Origin: Mortierella sp. BCC40632
Taxonomy: Eukaryota > Mortierellomycota > Mortierellomycetes > Mortierellales > Mortierellaceae
Direction of reading: 5' to 3'
DNA length: 64,000 bases
Assembly: GCA_011634665.1 (NCBI GenBank)
Contig: WAEK01000007.1
Span: 1,816,001-1,880,000, forward strand
Positions 1 to 15,775 of this stretch are shown piece by piece. Both the position numbers and the translations under genes were made by a program. The first letter of the stretch is position 1. Every line of letters starts with the position of its first letter. The notes below the pieces were generated by a model. It worked only from the letters and a program-made list of their open reading frames with translations, was not told the DNA's origin and made no database searches.

Positions 1-408
1 TGCCTAGTCTCTGTCCCATCTCTCTTTATCTCTATCTCTATCTCTCGAAGGATACCGGTGCCTTGCTTTCGTGTGCATACCGTTTTTTTGCTCTGTTCTT
101 GGCCGTCTCAACGGCCCCTGGCACCCCCTTGTGTGAAGCCTTTTATTTTTGTTCCTGCTGCCAGTTGCCCTGAGTGCGTCGTCCCCCTCCCTTCCCCCCA
201 TCTCTTTTCCTTCTTCTCAGCCACGAAGCAACCGCCAGGGGGAGAGAGAAAGAGGCAAGGAAGGAAGGAGACCAGCCAGCGTAGTACGGAGCATGCAAAC
301 AGACATGGCTCCCCCTGGCCTACTCTTTCAGGTGTCGTTCATTGTGCTTTGTTCCCCCCCGTTTTTTTTCTCCCTCTCCCTCTCTTTCTCTTTCTCTTTT
401 CTTTTCTC

Positions 409-439
<31 letters not shown>

Positions 440-2099
440 CGTTTCTCATTCGCATGCTTTATTGTTACATTCATCCTGTTACGGTCGGGGCCCATGTGGC
501 CTCAGCAGCATTACAAACACAGTTCGTGTTTAATTAGCCCCTGCTCCGCACCCACTTGGCGGCTCGACTCAAATACACACGCACACGCTACTTCACACAG
601 ATACACAACATACACAAACGCACACACACACACACACACAACACACACACACAAACGCACATTGGCCCGAATATTGACTGGCACGCGTTTGTGCACGCCC
701 CTCCTCTTTCACTCCTGCGCGTGTTTGTCGTCCCTATCCGGACGGGTGGCCCCCGACAGGGCAGGTCTGATGGCAAGAGAACAGCCGCACGCCAAGGGCT
801 CATGCGCGTGCTCGTGCTTGTCCTCATGTTCTAGCCATGGCCATGGCCATAGACCTTGCTCATCGCTCCCTTTTTTTTTTTCCTCCTCTCTTTTTTCTCT
901 TTTTTCTTTTTCTCTTTCCCCCTGTCAATCCGGTCGGCCCACTAGCTGCTCTCGTTGCTCGTGCTTCAATTACCAACCGCTATTTCGTTGCTTGCGACAC
1001 GAGCAGCGTTCATTTAACTCCATCCTCGTTGGGCCGCGTGCAGTACATACTCTTTGCTCGGTACCAGGAGAGAGGGACACAAACCACATTTTTTTTAATG
1101 CGATAAAGTGTGATTGAGTGAGAGTGTGAAAGTGTGTGAGAGAGTGTGTGAGAGAGCGAACGAGCTATACAGCAGCATACTAACTTCAATGGTTTCTTTC
1201 TTTTTTGTCGTCACTCTGCGTCTGAACAAAAAAAAAAAAAATTGTCTGTCTGCTTACTACTACCCGCCACCTGTCGCCGCCTCCTTGGGTCGTCCATGAA
1301 TCGTTTCATGATGGTTATCTTGCGTCTCTCTCTCTCTTTACCACGATGGCCTCTCACCCGACGTCCATGCCTCGCCCCCCCCTCCCCTTGTCTCATGCAC
1401 TCCTCTCTCACACACATGCACATACACTCGCTTCACTCTCGTTCTTTCCTTCTCTTTTTTCATTCCCTTTCTCTCTCTCCCCACACACACACTCTCTCTG
1501 GTATCGATTAACCTCAATGGGTCCAAATGTATCTAGACTGCCCTGACCATTCAGGTAAGCCAATAGGAGTCACCAAGGCGGCTGTGCAACTTGAAAAGGA
1601 CAGAACAAGGTCGAGGACAAAAAAAAAAAAAAAGAGAGAGAGAGGCAGAGGCAGAAGCAGAGGAGAAAAGAAAAAAAGAATGAATTTAGGAGGAGACGGG
1701 ACTTGACAAGATGACATGCGCGCATACGGCTCTTTGGATACATGGTTCCCATATTTTTTTCCCCTCCCCTTTTGCTTCCCTATCCGTTGGTCCATTGTGA
1801 GATCTTGGACAGGAAAAAAGAAAAAAAAAAACGGGACTATCCCCCCCCCCCTCTCTGCTTGGACTCTATCCACTGAGCGGGTTCTATTCTGGAACCAATT
1901 GACAGGCGCGGCCCTGTGGAGACGGACAGAACGAGGTCCTAAACGGAGAATACTTGACACGCAGAAGCAGCAGTAACAGCAGCAACAACAGAAGCAACAA
2001 CAGCAGCATGCACCCGTTTTATTTTATGTCCTCGACTACTACCGCAGACAGGATCAGTAGGAAACGAAATGCAGAGTCGGGGCTTGAATAGCTAGAGAG

Positions 2100-2135
<36 letters not shown>

Positions 2136-3117
2136 ACCTGGATCCCGAAAGAGAGCGAAACTGCAAGGTCCTTTTTCGCCTGGCTCTCTTTCTCTCTCTC
2201 TTTTTCTCTTTTTTCTCTCTCTATTGACTACACCGCAACAACTACTCACAGTCCCGTCGTCCTACGAGCAGACTGGTCCAATAGACTCGCCTGGAGCAGA
2301 CGGGCAACAGAAAGGATGCATGCGCCATGTTTTTTTTTATATATTCTCTGACAGAGAATGTCTGGAGACAGGGAAATGCACGTCGTGAAAAAAAAAAAAA
2401 AAAAAAAAAAAAAAATGAAGCCAAGCCATACTGACGACGCTCTATCCTTTTCTCTTTGTCTCTCTCCGTTTACTTTACGATTGCTTTCCCGTTGGTTCTA
2501 CATAGCTCTGCCTAAATCATTTTGTTGGTAGGTGCAGATAGTAGTCCCGACCGAGCCTTTGGAGCTTTTTTAGGGCTTTACTGCTGCTGCTGTGTTTGAT
2601 TTTTTTTCTTTTGTTTTTTTCTTATGTTTTATGGTTCTCAGGCCACTTTTGGGGCGGGAGTATATGAGCATTGGCGGTGCCTGACTCTTTTTTTCATGTC
2701 CGGGAAAACAACAACAACAACATACACATTAACTGACAATGTCCTGCCCGTTTGCCCTTTTGGCTCTCTTCTTCCTTTTCTTCCCTTCCCCTCCTCCTCC
2801 CTGCCTCACGCGTCGGGCTATCGAACATATAACAGAGGTAAAAGGGGATACTTGCTGCGTTTACATCGATGCATGATATGCCAACGATTGGTCCTTCATA
2901 TTGCATGCATTGAGCTTAATCTCCTCCTGGGCAAGAACGACGCGCGCTAACTCCCTTCCCACTCTCTTTCTCACTCTCTCTTCTCCCTTGTCCTCCTCAC
3001 CCCTATCACTCGACAATCTCTCCTCCTCCTTTTTTTTTACCTCTCCTTTTTTTTTATTCTCTATCTCTCTATCTATCTATCTATATTTCTATCAATCTAT
3101 CTTTCTTTCTCTAACAG
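1..3117. other. No gene recognised; low-complexity upstream or intronic DNA
   Basis: I find no conserved protein, RNA gene or mobile element here on either strand. The stretch is dominated by pyrimidine-rich DNA, a (CA)n tract near 621-653, a (GA)n tract near 2103-2133 and several poly-A/poly-T runs. It lies directly upstream of the Ras exons, so part of it should be 5' untranslated or intronic sequence of that gene. I looked specifically for a Ras P-loop exon (Gly-rich, ending GKS) and did not find one. Open frames here are short, biased in composition and unconvincing. Confidence 0.6.
621..653. repeat. (CA)n microsatellite
   Basis: A run of CA dinucleotides, interrupted once, inside the gene-free first 3 kb. 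It has no coding context. Confidence 0.9.
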
Positions 3118-3340
3118 ACTTACGATCCTACGATTGAAGATTCGTATCGAAAGCAAGTAGTAATTGATGACCAAAGCTGTTTGCTCGAGGTCCTTGATAC
3201 TGCCGGCCAAGAAGAGTACACAGCCCTACGTGATCAATGGATTCGGTAATACTTCTATGGAGAACAAGAAAGACCATGTCCCAAGTTGTTTTTATTATTT
3301 TATTTTCCCATCTTGAATATGTGGTTGACATATGGTCCCA

Positions 3341-3384
<44 letters not shown>

Positions 3385-3746
3385 TCTTTTTTAGCGATGG
3401 AGAAGGATTCCTTTTGGTCTACTCAATTGCAGCACGGTCGACTTTTGAACGGATAAAGCGATTCCGGGACCAAATCACACGCGTCAAGGATTCGGACAGA
3501 GTCCCATTGATGCTTGTGGGTAACAAGTGTGACAAATTGACAGAACGTGAAGTCTCTCGAGATGAAGGTCAAATGATGGCTCGGTCATTGGGATGTGACT
3601 TTACAGAGACCTCGGCCAAGACCTGTGTCAATGTGGAGCGGTCCTTTTATAATGTGGTTCGAATGATTCGTCATGCTCGAGATGGAGGACTAGCAGCAGG
3701 TGCTCTTCGGCCACGACCCAGGAACCGAAGATGTTCTATCCTCTAG
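3118..3746 (+). CDS. Ras-family small GTPase (3' exons only)
   Basis: Two exons are visible, 3118-3245 and 3395-3746, joined in phase (CG|C). They encode 159 residues from the switch I region ([11 protein letters not shown]) through switch II (DTAGQEEY), the NKCD base-recognition motif and the SAK motif to a C-terminal CAAX box, CSIL. The final Leu favours geranylgeranylation by family rule. A basic RPRPRNRR stretch before the CAAX would help membrane binding. The exon starting at 3118 is preceded by a pyrimidine-rich acceptor, so at least one 5' exon must supply about 30 residues including the P-loop. I cannot find it in this window. The family is a membrane-anchored GTP/GDP switch controlling growth and morphogenesis. 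It is clearly Ras rather than Rho or Rab; which fungal paralogue is not decidable here. The gene runs tail-to-tail with enolase. Confidence 0.92.
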
Positions 3747-3804
3747 AGGAAAGAAAAGAAAAGAAAAAAAAAAAAAAAAAGTGTCTATTCCTTCCTTCCT
3801 TCCT

Positions 3805-3839
<35 letters not shown>

Positions 3840-4183
3840 TCTCTACTACTCCCCTTCCACTTTTTTTTTTTCTTGATATACCTTCACGTTCATACGCACT
3901 GTTTCTTTTTTTTTTTCATCTTCTTCATGTTCAAATAACAAAAAAAGGAAGAAAGAAATCAACCACAACAACAACAACAAAACAAAAACAAAAAACAAAA
4001 CTCCCAGGGCAGCACAGCAAAGAAAAAAGGAGGGTTCCTCCCCCCCCCCTTCCTTTTCTCCAATTCCATTTTCTTTCTCTCTCCATCCCCTTATCTTCCT
4101 CTTTTTCCTCCCTTCCCGATCTTTCTCTCTTTCTCTCTTCTTTCCTATTCCTTCCAGTCCTTGCAGCAATCTAACAAATGACC

Positions 4184-4242
<59 letters not shown>

Positions 4243-4837
4243 ACCAAAAAAAAAAAAATCAGAAAAAAAAAAATAGGCATCCTACCAAAAGACATATTTC
4301 CTCTCCCTCTCCCTTCGCTATCCATTCTCTCTCAGTCTCTTTCTCTCTCTCTCACTCTCTCTTTTTTACGCTCCCTTCTCGCAAAAAAATCAACCTTGCA
4401 ATACAAATATCATATACCATTTCTACGAAAAAAAAAAGAGTCTAATGCTTTCGTGCAGCTGAAAAATTACATTACAGTTTTAGGCGTTTGAACTGGGTGG
4501 GTTTTTTTAGGTGATGTGTGGTTCCATGAAGAGTCCTGAAAGGACTATAGAAAAAAAGGTGTGAGACCCACGGGTGGTGGCTGTATGTTTTACAAGAACA
4601 AACACACACAAAAAAAAAAAAGCATGCTGGTAAACTCTTTTTTTTTTTTTTTTTTTTTAATAGAGAGAAATGGTTTGATTGGGATATTTTGATTGAAACA
4701 AAACCAACTTGTGCGTTTGGTTTTATTGCGATTGTCTTTCCTCCCCTTGATAGGGAAAAAAAAAAAAAAAGACATCTTTTGGAATTGGATTAATGGATTA
4801 TCAGGTGATTCTTTCTTTCTTTCTTTGAAAGAGTTAT
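3747..4837. other. Convergent intergenic region with long A/T tracts
   Basis: The 3' flanks of the Ras gene (+) and enolase (-) meet here. I see poly-T, poly-A, pyrimidine-rich runs and a (CAA)n microsatellite, with no credible gene. It should hold both 3' untranslated regions and polyadenylation sites. Confidence 0.7.
4183..4242. repeat. (CAA)n trinucleotide microsatellite
   Basis: About 20 uninterrupted CAA units downstream of the Ras stop, probably in or after its 3' untranslated region. Confidence 0.95.
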
Positions 4838-7934
<3,097 letters not shown>

Positions 7935-9517
7935 GTGGAAGAGTGTGTGAGAAAGTAAGGGGGGTGGAGGGTGGGTGTTGGGAGAGTGGGGTGGGTGAGA
8001 GGAGAGTGATGATGATAGGAAAAGAAGAGAAGAGGCTAGCAGGAGCGGAGACGAACGCCGCTTTATAAACGATTTCGAGAACGTCTTCGCGCAGAAAGAC
8101 AGAAGGAGAAAAAAGAGACGTCACTGGTCCTACAATCAGTATTTCGGTGGAAATCACTAGATCGGGCCTCCCTCCACATATCCAGTCAGTGTCATCTGCT
8201 CAGACAGAGTGTTGGTTCTCCTCGGCGATGATAGCGCAGGCCCTGCTAATGGGAGAGAGAGAAACGTGGCGCAGGTGGCCATGCCCAACACCCATCTTAT
8301 TTATTCAGAAGATAACAAAAAAAAAAAAAAAAAAAAAAAAGGTAATCTGTCCCTGGCCTGTCCCACGCGCTGGGTAGTCTGGTCGAGATAGCTTGACGAG
8401 AAAGATAAGGCTGAGTGGAAATCGATAAGACCGTCATTGCTTGCTTTCTCCTCTCCGTCTTGTGACCAGTTCCTCCAGGTCGTCTGGCACTCCCCCAAAA
8501 CTCAATTCAATCTGACCCAAGGGGGCAAGTGTCGGTCACCCAGATCCGGACTGGGTAGTCGCTTTGACTCGGTCTAGCTGGCAGTCAAAACAAAAAAAAA
8601 AAAAAAAAAAAAACAAGTATAAAAATATACCTCCGGTGTGTGCAAGCCATAGCATACCATTGATTGTCAAATAGCTTTGGATGGTATGATGTCTAGCAGG
8701 ACAACGACCAAGAACCCAAAAAGAGATCGACCGTTGGTTCCAAAGACAATCCTTGCGGAGATCCCTCCTTCTTTGGTCAGTCTACGCTGGTCCACGCCAC
8801 ACTTTTTGCCAAACAGTTGCCACCAAAATCATTCACGTACACAGAGCGTGTCGTTTCCGGTCTTGTCGCTGCGCCCGTCGTTTCGACTCGCGGAAGCACC
8901 GTGAGATCCCTCGCGCACAGACGTGAGAATTGGAGCACATCATCATGACTACAGCTCGTTCCGGGGAACCAGCACGACCCACAGCAACGCTCGGACTGTA
9001 CTAGAGCTATACATTCTCTTCACACGTACTGGAGGTGGAGGTATGTGTCCTTTTGGACACGGTGTCACGAGTGCTTCACAGATGAACGGAGAGGCTGGGC
9101 CAGGCAGGCAAGGCTTGCAAGGCGACGGGGTGCCAGATAAAGTGGGAGAGGCTCTCCCGCAGCTTCTTGAGCTATTCAAGGCGCGCGCTCATTCCTCACC
9201 CATTGCTCTCATCTGTTCTCTACAAAGATCCAAGTTCAGCATCTGAATGTACATTCCTCTATCCCTACACCTATCCATCCAGTCATTCATCCATCTGCCT
9301 TTCAAGCGAGCTACATACTATCTACTAGCTACTCCAAACGCTTTTTTATCATTGCCCCGAGCAAGCTCAACCATTCATCCATCCATCCTTGATTCACTCA
9401 GGCTCCCATTCCGTCTAACCCCACCCTAGAGCCTTTGTCATTACATTGAACTGATCAGCACGACGTTCCAAAAGACCACATACCTCTCCTTTCTCGACTT
9501 TATCCCATCCCCGCACC
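7935..9517. other. Divergent intergenic region, enolase / Lam-type gene
   Basis: This stretch contains the 5' flanks and probable 5' untranslated regions of two divergently transcribed genes. I see a TATA-like site for enolase, two poly-A runs (near 8318-8340 and 8591-8613) and an AT-rich palindromic TATA-like patch near 8617-8630. Open frames around 8900-9250 resemble no family I know. Confidence 0.6.
8062..8069 (-). promoter_or_regulatory. Candidate TATA box of enolase
   Basis: TTTATAAA, self-complementary, lies 128 bp upstream of the enolase ATG. The position and the strong expression typical of enolase make it a credible core promoter element. There is no direct evidence for the transcription start. 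Confidence 0.5.
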
Positions 9518-11833
9518 ATGGACTCGGCCGTTTTGGGCCCGCAGCCTCTGCCAGATCAGGCGCCCCCAGCATTGCCGCCAAGGAGTCAACCGCCAGAGAC
9601 GATAGGTCATCCCGAGTCAGCTCCTTTGGACCAGCCTCCGTCTGTTAGAAAGGATCAAGGTGTTTCCACACAAGCTAGCACGAACAGTAGCTCCGCTGCC
9701 AGCAACGGCTCCTGTCCAGTGCCAGCCCCGCAAGCACAGTCTCCGCCTGCCTCTTACACGTCGGGACTGCTGGCGACGGTTCTTAATGCAGCGTCGCGGA
9801 CTACCGACAGGCTGGGCATCTCGGTCCCAGGCCAGGAGCAGACGCCTGCAGGATCAGACATTGCATCGCCCAATGCAAACAATAATGCAAAGAGAGGAGA
9901 GGGGACGGCCATTGGTAACAATAGCAATTTTGCGACGGTCAGCAGCGGCAGTAGCAGCAATGATGGAGGGGTGGATGCCGGCAGCGGGTCCATTGGGCGA
10001 CATGGGAATCCGAGCATCCATGCAGCATCTGCAGAGCAGCAGCCACCGCCACAGCAGCAACAGCAGCAGCGTACAGGGGTTGGGATGGCATCTTCTGCGC
10101 GACATGCACTGATGACTTCTGCCTCTGGGACTGGTCCTGCGACTGCGTTCACTGCGACAGCCCCCGGTCCTACTGTCTCTTTACCCTTTGTTGGCCCCGT
10201 CCCGCCGCGCGTCTCTTCTTCTCCCACTCCTAACCCTTCTGTCCTTTCTACGACTTTAACCTCTGCCGTGCCAGCTCCACAAGTTGCTTCTTCTTCTTCT
10301 TCTTCTTCCGCTCCATCCTCGACGGCCAACCACTACAACACGGCCAACACTAGCATCACCACCTTCTCCCCTCCACAGGCACACCTTCACGAATCAGTCA
10401 TTTCACCTCATTCAGCAGTCGCTACCACGGCCACGACGACCATTACAGCGACTGCATCCCCACCGACAACGACATCCCTCCTGCCTACTGCTGCCACACC
10501 GTCTCTAGCCACGACTGCGACCACGACTGCGACTACAACTGGGACATTATCAAGAATGGAACCTGTCCTTGATCCCCATGTCATGGCCCTCGATGCCTTT
10601 CAACTTCACAACGGAGTCACGTCATTCAACAATTACCATGACCAGTACAACAATGGCTCACAAGAGTATGAAACTTCTGGTCCTCAGACAAACAACGGCA
10701 CCAGGACTGCCAGCACCTCTTCCTCTTCTTCCTCTTCCACCACTGCCGCCACTAACGGAGTCAATGGGAATTCATACCATGCTTCTGCACCGGGTAGCTA
10801 TCCATCCTCAGAGCCCTATGGCAGTCGAGGGTATGGACCACTAGACAACGATAGTGCCAGTGATTTAGAGCTGATGATGACGGATGACGGCGGATCAGGT
10901 TATGCCGCACCGACGAGCATTGGCTTTGTATATGCGAACGAGAAGCGGTTCAGCGACTTTCATGCTCTGTTTCGTAGCGTCCCCGACGAGGAGAAGCTGA
11001 TCGAAGGTAAACTGCAGAGAGTGAGAAAGAAAGGAGAAGATGTACAAAGGAGAATAGTGGCGTGAGGTGAACTACAATGCTCACGATTTTTGAAGGATAC
11101 ACAGAAGAGGTGGTGTGAGGTGAGGTGAGGCAAGTGAGAGAGGAAGCGTGCGCGCGCGGCATGTAATAGGTCATAGAACGTGTGTGAGAGAGTGTGAGAA
11201 AAAAAAAAAGGAAAACTTCAGACCCTTGGAGAGACCATCCAGATTAGTCCAAAGGGACAGAAAGGAGAAGGGAGTTAGAGAAGGAGGATGAGGGAGTTAG
11301 AGAAGGAGGAGGAGGAAGAAGAGGAAGAAGAGGAGGAGACCTAGAAAAAAAGTCTTGTGTGGGACTGATGGACTGATGGACTGGACTGATGGACTGGACT
11401 GATCAGCCCTTTCTTCTTCTTGACGCTCCTTTCTCGCATTCGGATCTTCCCGTCGTGTGGTCCGACATATGCGAGTCCTCTTTCTCTTCCTCACGCACAT
11501 CCATTCACCCCCACCCCCCTTTCTCCTCTTTACTTTTCATGCAGCATCCACCCGAGCCTTGCTTGATTGAAAAGAGACCTTTCTCTCTCTTTCTCTGTCT
11601 CTCTGTCTGTGGTCTCGCCCCCTTCTCCTCCGGGAGGTGACTCCTGGATTAAGAGCACCTTGCTTGTGCATCTTGTCTGTGCTGCACCTGCCTGGGATCC
11701 CAATTGATTCTGCACGCAGGGCAAGGGATAAAGAGAAAGAAGACGGTGGGAACAAAGCGACCTGGTCCACTACTTTTTTTTTCTTCTTTTCTTTTCTTGG
11801 CATACTTGGCATTAATGAGTCGGCTCATGTTGG

Positions 11834-11880
<47 letters not shown>

Positions 11881-13315
11881 CTTGGATCACCCCTTCCTCC
11901 AATCCCTTGTCCCATTGGGTCTGCGAGCGTTCCTTTTTTTATTTTATAGTGACGCATTCCCGCTGCAGGTTGAAAGACCTCGGACTGTACAAAGGGAAAA
12001 AAAAATAGTGCTAGTGAAGCACTTGTTACATCATTCTGGACCCATCGAGCCGGAAGAGTGGCCTTGGAATGTAGGGTGTCGGGTAGAGCTGGCCAGTCGG
12101 CTCTTGGAAAGAGCAAAAGCATCCTGTTCGGGAATCGCGACAAAAAAAAAAAAAAAAAAAGAGTGAGAGCGAGTCCAAAACACAAAGGGAGTAGGAAAAA
12201 ACGGGATGAGGAAGAATGGGTTAACGAGCTTCTCTCTCTCTCTCTCCCTAACCCAGGCACTTTGGACCATATCCTAATTTTAATTTCTTTTTACTCGTCT
12301 CTCTGGGGGGGAAATATGAAATGCTAAAATAGATTACGGTTGTGCTCTTCAAAAGGAGATTCTTGTCCAAGGTCGGCTCTACATTAGCGAGAACCATGTC
12401 TGTTTCAACGCCAACATCTTTGGCTGGGTTACCAATGTAAGGGAGCAAACAGAGAGAAAAATGAAAAAAGAAAAGAAAAAAAAAAAGTCAGAGGAAAGGA
12501 AAAAAAAAAAAAAAAAATCCAAAAGCATGTCAAGGACAAAGCAGAACAACCAGCAAAGGAATCTTATCTTATCAATGGATTTTTTTTTCCTGGACCATGG
12601 CTGTAAAGGGATCATCGCCGTTATCACAAGTCTAATGCTGCATGTACTAAAATATCCCCTACCCCCTCACCTACTGCTCTCTCCTTTTCTATAGCTGGTC
12701 ATTGCCTTTTCAGAGATCACGGCCATTGAAAAGCGACTGACGGCCTTCGTGATCCCAAACGCGATCAGCATCGTCACCTCGAGCAACCCAAAAGGTCATT
12801 TCTTTGCCTCGTTTCTTTCTCGGGATGCAGCGCATGATCTGCTGATGGCTGCATGGCGCAAGTCCTACCCATGCTCCGCAAATGCACACGGCATCAGTAG
12901 CAACAACATCTATCTCCGGAGCAACCGCTCTAACGGGACTTTTAACAACAGCAGCAACGGCAATAATGACGATAATGATAATGATTATGATGATGACACG
13001 CAATCTTTCATCTCTGCAAGGACAGGGACACTTGATTCAAGACGAAATCGACACCGCAGATCCTCATCTTCTTCCCAGAACTGGACAGCAGATGAAGCTG
13101 AATGGGATGAAACCGAGGACATGGACTCGTACGCTGCTGCTGCCGCTGTGGTAGATCCATCCACGACTTCAGGAAAGCCTGCGAGTTCCAAGACACCACG
13201 AAGACGTGGTTCGAAGCGCGGTGTTGTAAAAAAGATTCTTAAAGGTAACACACAATAGGATGAATTCTGCTGTGCTACCGCAAACAGTTCATTTGCAGAC
13301 AGCTAATACTTATTT

Positions 13316-13346
<31 letters not shown>

Positions 13347-15271
13347 TCTGTGGATGTGATTTAGTGCATGGAGACGATGAGGACGTATCGGATAGCAAAC
13401 GATCAGGAGGCCGAGGCAGATCTGTCTCCGAGCTTCCACCCAAGCCTTCATCGCTCGACACGGAGTCGGATGGCACACGGGCCTCAGGTGAGACGGAAGA
13501 CGGAACCTCAGGAGCCGTTCGACCCAAACCCCGTGTAGCTGGAGGTTCCGATTCTCGTGTACCAAGGTTAGCCAGTGGTCGAAGTGGGACAATGCCTGTT
13601 AGTGGACGTTCAGCAAGTCCATCCGTATCACAGGCGCTCAGCAAATCTAGTCCAAACAGAGCTGTCGCTACAAATGACACCAATGCTGCCACAGTGAACC
13701 GGACACCAACCACATGCAAATGTTCCAAGGATGGACGACATTATGCGAACCAATTCATGTCTGAGACGTACCCAGGTACAGTCGAGAAGATTTGGAAGCT
13801 TTTGTTTGATTCTGATCTGAACAAGTCCTTCTTGACAAGCGAAGTGATGAAGGGATCTGATCTACAGGAGGATCCCTGGCAAAAGTCAACGGATGGATCA
13901 TTGACCAAGACAACACGTTATACGAAATGGTTGGGATTGCCCATTGGACCCAAGACCACCAAGGCGACTTTGGTGGATGTATGTGAACATCAGGATTTCG
14001 ACGACTATGTGACCACCGTGACGACATCTTCTACACCGGATGTACCCTCAGGATCTAGCTTTACTGCCAAGAACCGAACTTGTATTTCCTGGGCCGGCCC
14101 AGGGCAAGTTCAGGTGGTCGTGACAGGTGGAGTTGAATTTACAAAGAGTAGTTGGATCAAGGGTCAAATCGAAAAGGGAGCCTTTGATGGTATGACGACA
14201 CATTACAAGGAATTGAATCTTGCCATCCGAAAATACATTGCAGCCCATTCAGAAGAATTTGGTGGTGCTACCACTACCAATGGTACTGCTGGTGCCGGTG
14301 TTGCCAGTGCACGAGTCAAGGATTTGGATGTGAAGGAAGGATCCGACATGGGACCAAATGGACGAGCTAGCAGAACTCGACAGAAGAGTCGTCCTCAGGG
14401 ATCAGGAGCAGAAGGAGATAAAGCCAAGGCGAGTGAGGCAGAGGCGGCAGCATTGGCAGCATTGGCGAGCAAGGGACCAGCAGGTGGTGCGAATGCATCC
14501 AAGACCTCGTCGAGTGGTTCAAAGGGAGGCATTCTTGAAGTCATTGCTGGTTTGATCGAGCCGCTGATATCGTTCTGGTCATCCAACTCCTCGACCTCGA
14601 CCACGCCTGGAAAGGCAGCTCCAGGGCTTTTGCCATTGGAGGCGGATAGTGCCTGGTCCCAAGTGGTAGTCCTGGGAGTGTTGGTCCTTGTCATGTTTGC
14701 CAACATTTACATTTGGTTCTTGATCTCGAATGTGACCTCGCAGATTGAAAGGATTCAGGGAGATGTCTTTATCCAAGCGCAAGGCAATGGGGCAGCCGAC
14801 CCTCAGTTCTTCCAAGGTCAAAATCGGCGACCTTTTCGGTCACCACAATACGCATGGACAGGACATCAAGAGAATCCGATGCAAGATGGATTGGAAGGAG
14901 ATGAGAATGAGGAGTATGGGTCAGGGGTTGTGATGGAGGATGAGATGTTTACAAGAGATCAAGAAGAAGCCATGTGGGCATGGTTGACGGAGCGTGAGGA
15001 TCGGTATCGACGTTATCAAGAACGTGCTGGTACAAAAGGATCAAGACATCAAAAGAAACAAAAGCAACAGAAGGTCAAGTTTACCAAGGAGGAGGAGGAG
15101 GAAGGAGAGGAAGAAGAGGAGGAGGATGGTCATTTTAAAGATCTTCATCAGGGTATGTTGACCAAGGATATTGATCAATTTGCAGAGACTGAAGTTTTAT
15201 TGCGAGCTCGGATTCGAGAATTGCAGGATCAAGTTGAATCACTCGAGAAGGCTGCCACCGGATCGAAGTGA
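9518..15271 (+). CDS. GRAM and VASt domain sterol-transfer protein (Lam/Ysp2/GRAMD1-like)
   Basis: Four exons join in phase: 9518-11006, 12333-12436, 12695-13244 and 13365-15271, giving 1,349 residues. The first ~465 residues are low-complexity Ser/Thr/Pro/Ala-rich with a short poly-Gln. A GRAM (PH-like) domain follows at about 468-570, starting NEKRFSDFHALF and continuing through SENHVCFNANIFGW. After a charged linker a VASt/StART-like domain spans roughly 830-1000 (YPGTVEKIWKLLFDSD through THYKELNLAIRKY). One hydrophobic segment at about 1144-1166 (VVVLGVLVLVMFANIYIWFL) would anchor it in the ER. A Glu-rich stretch and a short coiled coil end the protein. The family moves sterols at ER-plasma membrane contacts. 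Intron 1 is 1.3 kb, contains (CT)n, and splits the GRAM domain. The ATG has good context (CACCATGG). Confidence 0.94.
11836..11877. repeat. (CT)n microsatellite in intron 1 of the Lam-type gene
   Basis: Forty-two bases of pure CT repeat inside the 1.3-kb intron that interrupts the GRAM domain. Confidence 0.95.
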
Positions 15272-15775
15272 AGTCCTTTTGTTTTTGCTTTATTTTTCTC
15301 TTTTATGAATGATATATAGAATAGAGAGAAGAAGAAAAAAAAAGTAGCTTTGCAAAGTGTTTGCCAATGAATGAAAGTTGTTGTTGACAGAGATCGGGAT
15401 CCACAAAAAGTTTTATTTTTTTTTTCTTGCCTTGACTGAAAATGCAGTAGCCAAGGATGATATCACTTTTGGTGAGTGCACTCGCTTATGAAATGATCTA
15501 TCAATGAAGAATTTATTACTGGAGAAGATTGGGTCGTCTACTTTCAACGGAAGAGGGGGGACAGGGGTGTAGGGAGAGTGGGAAAGGAAGCGATAGAAAT
15601 GCTGAATAGGATTCTCTTTGACAAAGTTCATGAAGGGGTGAAGAGAGAGGGGAGGAGGACGCCATGTTAAATGGTGCTACCTTTTTTTTTTTTTTTTACG
15701 AAAATGGTAGCTAATGATAGCCGTATTGGAGAGAATGGAGAAAAAGAGAAAGGGGGAGAAAGTGGGGGGTACTGA
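15272..15775. other. Convergent intergenic region, Lam-type gene / ING gene
   Basis: About 500 bp between two stop codons. I see AT-rich and poly-T runs consistent with 3' untranslated DNA and no gene. Confidence 0.7.

Noticed and set aside
3846..4325. Open frame with a long poly-Cys run on the minus strand
   Set aside because: Produced by the (CAA)n microsatellite read in reverse, in the gap between two convergent genes.
8923..9246. 107-codon frame between enolase and the Lam-type gene
   Set aside because: No family resemblance and no splice context, and it lies in the promoter and leader region of the Lam-type gene.
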